In this document: positions 61,567-64,000 of the stretch, piece by piece | Position numbering within the stretch: the first letter of the stretch is position 1 | How the letters are laid out: each line of letters opens with the position of its first letter | NCBI GenBank assembly: GCA_964406155.1 | Contig: CAYOQR010000008.1 | Location: forward strand, 56,703-120,702 | Direction of reading: 5' to 3' | Source of the DNA: Dongia_B sp964406155 | Lineage (GTDB): Bacteria; Pseudomonadota; Alphaproteobacteria; Dongiales; Dongiaceae | Length of the DNA: 64,000 bases | The notes under the pieces: generated by a model | Seen by the model: the letters and a program-made list of their open reading frames with translations, nothing else | What the model was told of the DNA's origin: nothing | The model's database searches: none | Translations under genes and position numbers: made by a program

Positions 61567-62151
61567 TCAGCGCAGGCCGTCCTTGCCTTCGATTTCGCTG
61601 ACCTGCAGCCCGCCCACACGCGGCAGGGGGCGGCCGCTATCGGTGACCACCACGGCAACCACAATTTCATTGGCCCGTGGCGCATCCGAGATGCGTATCT
61701 CCATGGCATCGAAATGCGAGCGCACGAAGGCCGCATCCTTATGCCCCAACGGCACGTCGATCGGTGCGCCGAGCCCACCACGTTTCTTGGCCGAGGGCAC
61801 CAAGGCCGCACCCTTTTCCACCGCCGCACGCAGCGGCTTGCCGAGTTTCGGATGCAGAATGGCGGCCGCATGTTCCAGCTCACCGGCTTCGCCAACGATC
61901 GCCGCCTTGCCGTAGCTTTCCGCCTGTGCCGGCTGGATGCCGAGTGCCGCCACCGCCCGGCGCCCCAGGAGATCGCCCAGTTCCTCGCCGATATCCATGA
62001 GGGAGGCCAGATCTTCCTGATAGCGGCCGGCGAAGGGATTCTCGATCACGGCGATGGCCGCCGCCTTGCGTACCGGCGGGGTCACGTCCTTACCGGCCTC
62101 ACTGCGGGTTTCCTCGATCTGGATCACCAGTTTGCGAATCTTCGCGCTCAT
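61567..62151 (-). CDS. DUF1185 (amino acid synthesis family) protein B
   Basis: This 194-residue protein shares its whole length with the gene just upstream: AVIENPFAGRYQEDL near 35, GKAAIVGEAGELEHAAAI near 80, AFVRSHFDAMEI near 150 and the ending GLQVSEIEGKDGLR. The known DUF1185 structures show a chorismate-mutase-like fold, the fold also used by RidA-type enamine deaminases; no activity is assigned. The start overlaps the previous stop (ATGA). Confidence 0.82.
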   Translation of the reverse strand: MSAKIRKLVIQIEETRSEAGKDVTPPVRKAAAIAVIENPFAGRYQEDLASLMDIGEELGDLLGRRAVAALGIQPAQAESYGKAAIVGEAGELEHAAAILHPKLGKPLRAAVEKGAALVPSAKKRGGLGAPIDVPLGHKDAAFVRSHFDAMEIRISDAPRANEIVVAVVVTDSGRPLPRVGGLQVSEIEGKDGLR

Positions 62152-62726
62152 CTCAGCCCATCCTCTCCCTTGATCTCCGATACCTTCAGCCCGCCGACCC
62201 GTTCATGGATGCGCGCGCCCGTCGTCATCACCAGGATAACGGCGATCTCATCGGCCTTCGGTCCATCGACGACACCGACCTCCAAGGCGGAAAAATGGCT
62301 GCGGACATAGGATGCGTTAATATGGGTGACCGGAATATCGATCCGTGTGCCCGGTCCGCCGACCTTCTTGGTCGAGGGAACGATGGCCTTGGCATTGCCC
62401 AGCAATTCGCGCATGGCATAACCACCGGGCACATGCCACAGCGCTCCATGCTCCAACTCGCCGCCCGCGCCGACAATGGCACCCTTACCGAAACCTTCGA
62501 TCTCGCTCGGCGCGACACCCATGGCCGCCACGAGGCGCTGCGACATCGCAAGGCCGAGCGGCTTCAGTGCCTCCATCATCGGCAGGATGTCCTCGACATA
62601 GCGGCCGGCATAGGGATTGCGGATGACCGCCACCACGGATCCTTGTCGCAACGGCTTCGCCGCCACCGGCCCGCCTTCGTGGAAGACCTCTTCCACCACC
62701 GTCTGTATCTTGCGAACCTCGATCAT
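62148..62726 (-). CDS. DUF1185 (amino acid synthesis family) protein A
   Basis: This 192-residue protein is paralogous to its neighbour: AVIRNPYAGRYVEDI near 35, GKGAIVGAGGELEHGAL near 80, SYVRSHFSALEV near 145 and the ending GLKVSEIKGEDGLR. ATG 62726 follows AGGAGG by four bases, so the 62753 start is rejected. Two adjacent members that are clearly different suggest a hetero-oligomer or two successive steps. Confidence 0.82.
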   Translation of the reverse strand: MIEVRKIQTVVEEVFHEGGPVAAKPLRQGSVVAVIRNPYAGRYVEDILPMMEALKPLGLAMSQRLVAAMGVAPSEIEGFGKGAIVGAGGELEHGALWHVPGGYAMRELLGNAKAIVPSTKKVGGPGTRIDIPVTHINASYVRSHFSALEVGVVDGPKADEIAVILVMTTGARIHERVGGLKVSEIKGEDGLR

Positions 62727-62749
62727 CTGTCCTCCTGTTACCCCCCTTG

Positions 62750-63622
62750 TCACGCGACCAGCCGTAGATATTGGTCGGCCCCGATGAGTTCGACCTGACC
62801 TCGCAGCGCCAGCACAGCCGCCGAGATCAATCCGCGCCGGTGAAATGCTTCCGCGCTTGCCCTGCCCTGTTCCAAAGACCGGGAAATCTCTTCCGATGTC
62901 AGCTCGGGCACGCTCAAGGTCACCGCGCGGTCACCGAGATCGCTGTCGGGATCCAGCGAAGAGGCGGGAACCCGCTCGATAGCGGGATGATCGGGCAGAT
63001 CGACGCTATTCGCAATCATCGTTGCCGCCGCATCCGCCATCGCCGCGTTTCTCGCCAGGACCGTCACCGCATCGGCGATGCCGAAGGAGAAGCTGCGTCC
63101 CCCGCGTCCCTTGGTCGCCGCGCCGGACGTGGCGATGCCGCCGACCCGCATATCCGGTGTGATATGAAGCTTACCCAGTAAGGCCGGCATCATTGGATCG
63201 GCCACGACGCCGCAATCGAAACTTTCACCCGCCGCCAGATGCAGCGCGATGTCGCCGCCGTCGTTCACATAGGCCCGGGCCAATCGCCGGCCGGCCAGCA
63301 TGGCCGCCAGCACATGATCGGCGACGGCGCCGGCAACCGCCGCCATCGGCGTGATGAAGCTGTCACGGTAAGGCCGGCAGGCCTCCAGCATGCGCCGGGC
63401 GACCGGCCCGGTCAGATCGGGCTCCGCCGGACCGAGCGGGTGGCGCAACATCGCCAGCTCCTCGACCAGGGTCGACAACACTGTCCGGAAACAGGTCATG
63501 GCCTGTCCATAAGCAGCCCGCACCTCGCCGGTCTCGCCCCAGGCCTCGATCACCAGATCGATCGGGCCGTGCTGCAGATGCAGCCGGCGGCCATCCGGGA
63601 GCATGGCGGCCTGAATGGTCAC
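62750..63622 (-). CDS. UPF0280 family protein (ApbE-like fold)
   Basis: This 290-residue UPF0280 protein has DSFITPMAAVAGAVADHVL near 100, ARAYVNDGGDIALHLA near 130, GGIATSGAATKGRGGRSFSF near 180 and DAVTVLARNAAMADAAATMI near 200. UPF0280 is structurally related to ApbE flavin transferases; its function is unknown. GTG 63622 overlaps the upstream stop (GTGA) and follows AAGGGGG, so it is preferred over the frame start at 63658. It sits directly after the reductase-like gene. Confidence 0.82.
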   Translation of the reverse strand: MTIQAAMLPDGRRLHLQHGPIDLVIEAWGETGEVRAAYGQAMTCFRTVLSTLVEELAMLRHPLGPAEPDLTGPVARRMLEACRPYRDSFITPMAAVAGAVADHVLAAMLAGRRLARAYVNDGGDIALHLAAGESFDCGVVADPMMPALLGKLHITPDMRVGGIATSGAATKGRGGRSFSFGIADAVTVLARNAAMADAAATMIANSVDLPDHPAIERVPASSLDPDSDLGDRAVTLSVPELTSEEISRSLEQGRASAEAFHRRGLISAAVLALRGQVELIGADQYLRLVA

Positions 63623-64000
63623 GCAGCCCCCTTGCCGTTCAATGGCTGCAACGGCCAAGGATGCTCATCCGTCCAGGCGATGGACTTCACCGTCGCAGCC
63701 TGTTGCCCAAGTGACGTGACAGGCCGGACATAACCCATATGCCCGCCCATCCGCTGATAATCCGCACGGCGCATGGTGAATTCGATCGGCGCCACCAAGG
63801 CCGGCGTCGGGACATAGCCGAAGGCATTGTCCGGCATGGTCGTGACATCCACCATGACGGTGATGCCACCGCCCGGCCACACATAGACCGGCGCACCGCC
63901 GCTGGTGACCCGGGTCAAGGCATGGCGCACGGAATTGGTGAGGCGGATCGGATTCTCCGTCACCCCAGCCCGCAGGCTGCCCCCGGCCCCCCCCATGAAC
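63619..64000 (-). CDS. 6-hydroxynicotinate reductase-like protein (5' part outside window)
   Basis: Only the last about 127 residues are visible; the frame stays open to the window edge, so the ATG at 63996 is internal. Sequence such as VTENPIRLTNSVRHALTR, VYVWPGGGITVMVDV and FGYVPTPALVAPIEFTMR fits the C-terminal part of Hnr, the ferredoxin-dependent flavoprotein that reduces 6-hydroxynicotinate. The call leans on the enamidase and on this gene order. Its TGA overlaps the UPF0280 GTG. Confidence 0.55.
   Translation of the reverse strand, partial: FMGGAGGSLRAGVTENPIRLTNSVRHALTRVTSGGAPVYVWPGGGITVMVDVTTMPDNAFGYVPTPALVAPIEFTMRRADYQRMGGHMGYVRPVTSLGQQAATVKSIAWTDEHPWPLQPLNGKGAA

Noticed and set aside
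1..64000. CRISPR arrays, insertion sequences, prophage or integrative elements
   Set aside because: I saw no spaced direct-repeat array, transposase, integrase or phage structural gene; gene content and composition are mostly uniform.

Overview
The window is GC-rich DNA from an alphaproteobacterium, most likely a hopanoid-making member of Rhodospirillales in the broad sense. The evidence is a hopanoid locus together with flagellar regulators typical of this class: FliX, FlbT, FlaF and flagellin genes with sigma-54 promoters. The exact genus cannot be read from the sequence. I see no rRNA, tRNA, CRISPR array, insertion sequence or prophage.

Layout. (1) 1-12.5 kb is a hopanoid/isoprenoid region. 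It holds the end of an HpnN-type RND exporter, dxs with hpnM, hpnH, and shc with hpnG, interrupted by a CGNR regulator/MFS pair, a cold-shock gene and a phosphate acyltransferase. (2) 12.7-19.4 kb holds an orphan hybrid-free histidine kinase, a TIM-barrel isomerase plus kinase-like pair, and a large MscS channel. (3) 19.5-24.5 kb holds a Rieske oxygenase, a LysR regulator, a DAO-family flavoenzyme and a GlxA/AraC regulator, a set resembling betaine or other methylated-amine catabolism. (4) 24.6-40.8 kb is a DksA gene and a flagellar island: fliX, flgI, a flgJ-like rod gene, an flgN-like gene, a FlaG-like gene, two giant flagellins, flbT, flaF, a beta-sandwich protein and a GT-A glycosyltransferase. 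A two-gene TPR/glycosyltransferase operon sits between the flagellins. Both flagellin genes and flgI have sigma-54 -24/-12 promoters, with upstream inverted repeats that resemble FlbD (ftr) sites. (5) 40.8-60.2 kb is mixed metabolism and regulation: DUF2332, a metal-sensor/anti-sigma-like pair, an EamA exporter, greB with a PuuB-like oxidase, an AlaX-like editing protein, xylBA, a class III aminotransferase, two solute-binding proteins, an FrhB-like iron-sulfur protein, an AhpD-like protein with a MocR regulator, an aminotransferase/XRE-cupin pair, and a DUF1348/TetR operon. (6) 60.3-64 kb is a tight operon on the minus strand: a 6-hydroxynicotinate-reductase-like gene (cut by the window end), UPF0280, two DUF1185 paralogues and an enamidase. 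It resembles the reductive nicotinate pathway known from Eubacterium barkeri.

The most interesting systems are the last operon, where UPF0280 and the paired DUF1185 proteins have no assigned role, and the flagellin-modification island, where a double-module TPR glycosyltransferase with one apparently degenerate catalytic half lies between the two flagellin genes. Several short operators are also directly visible: a regular half-site array before the XRE-cupin gene, a TetR palindrome, and FlbD-like repeats.
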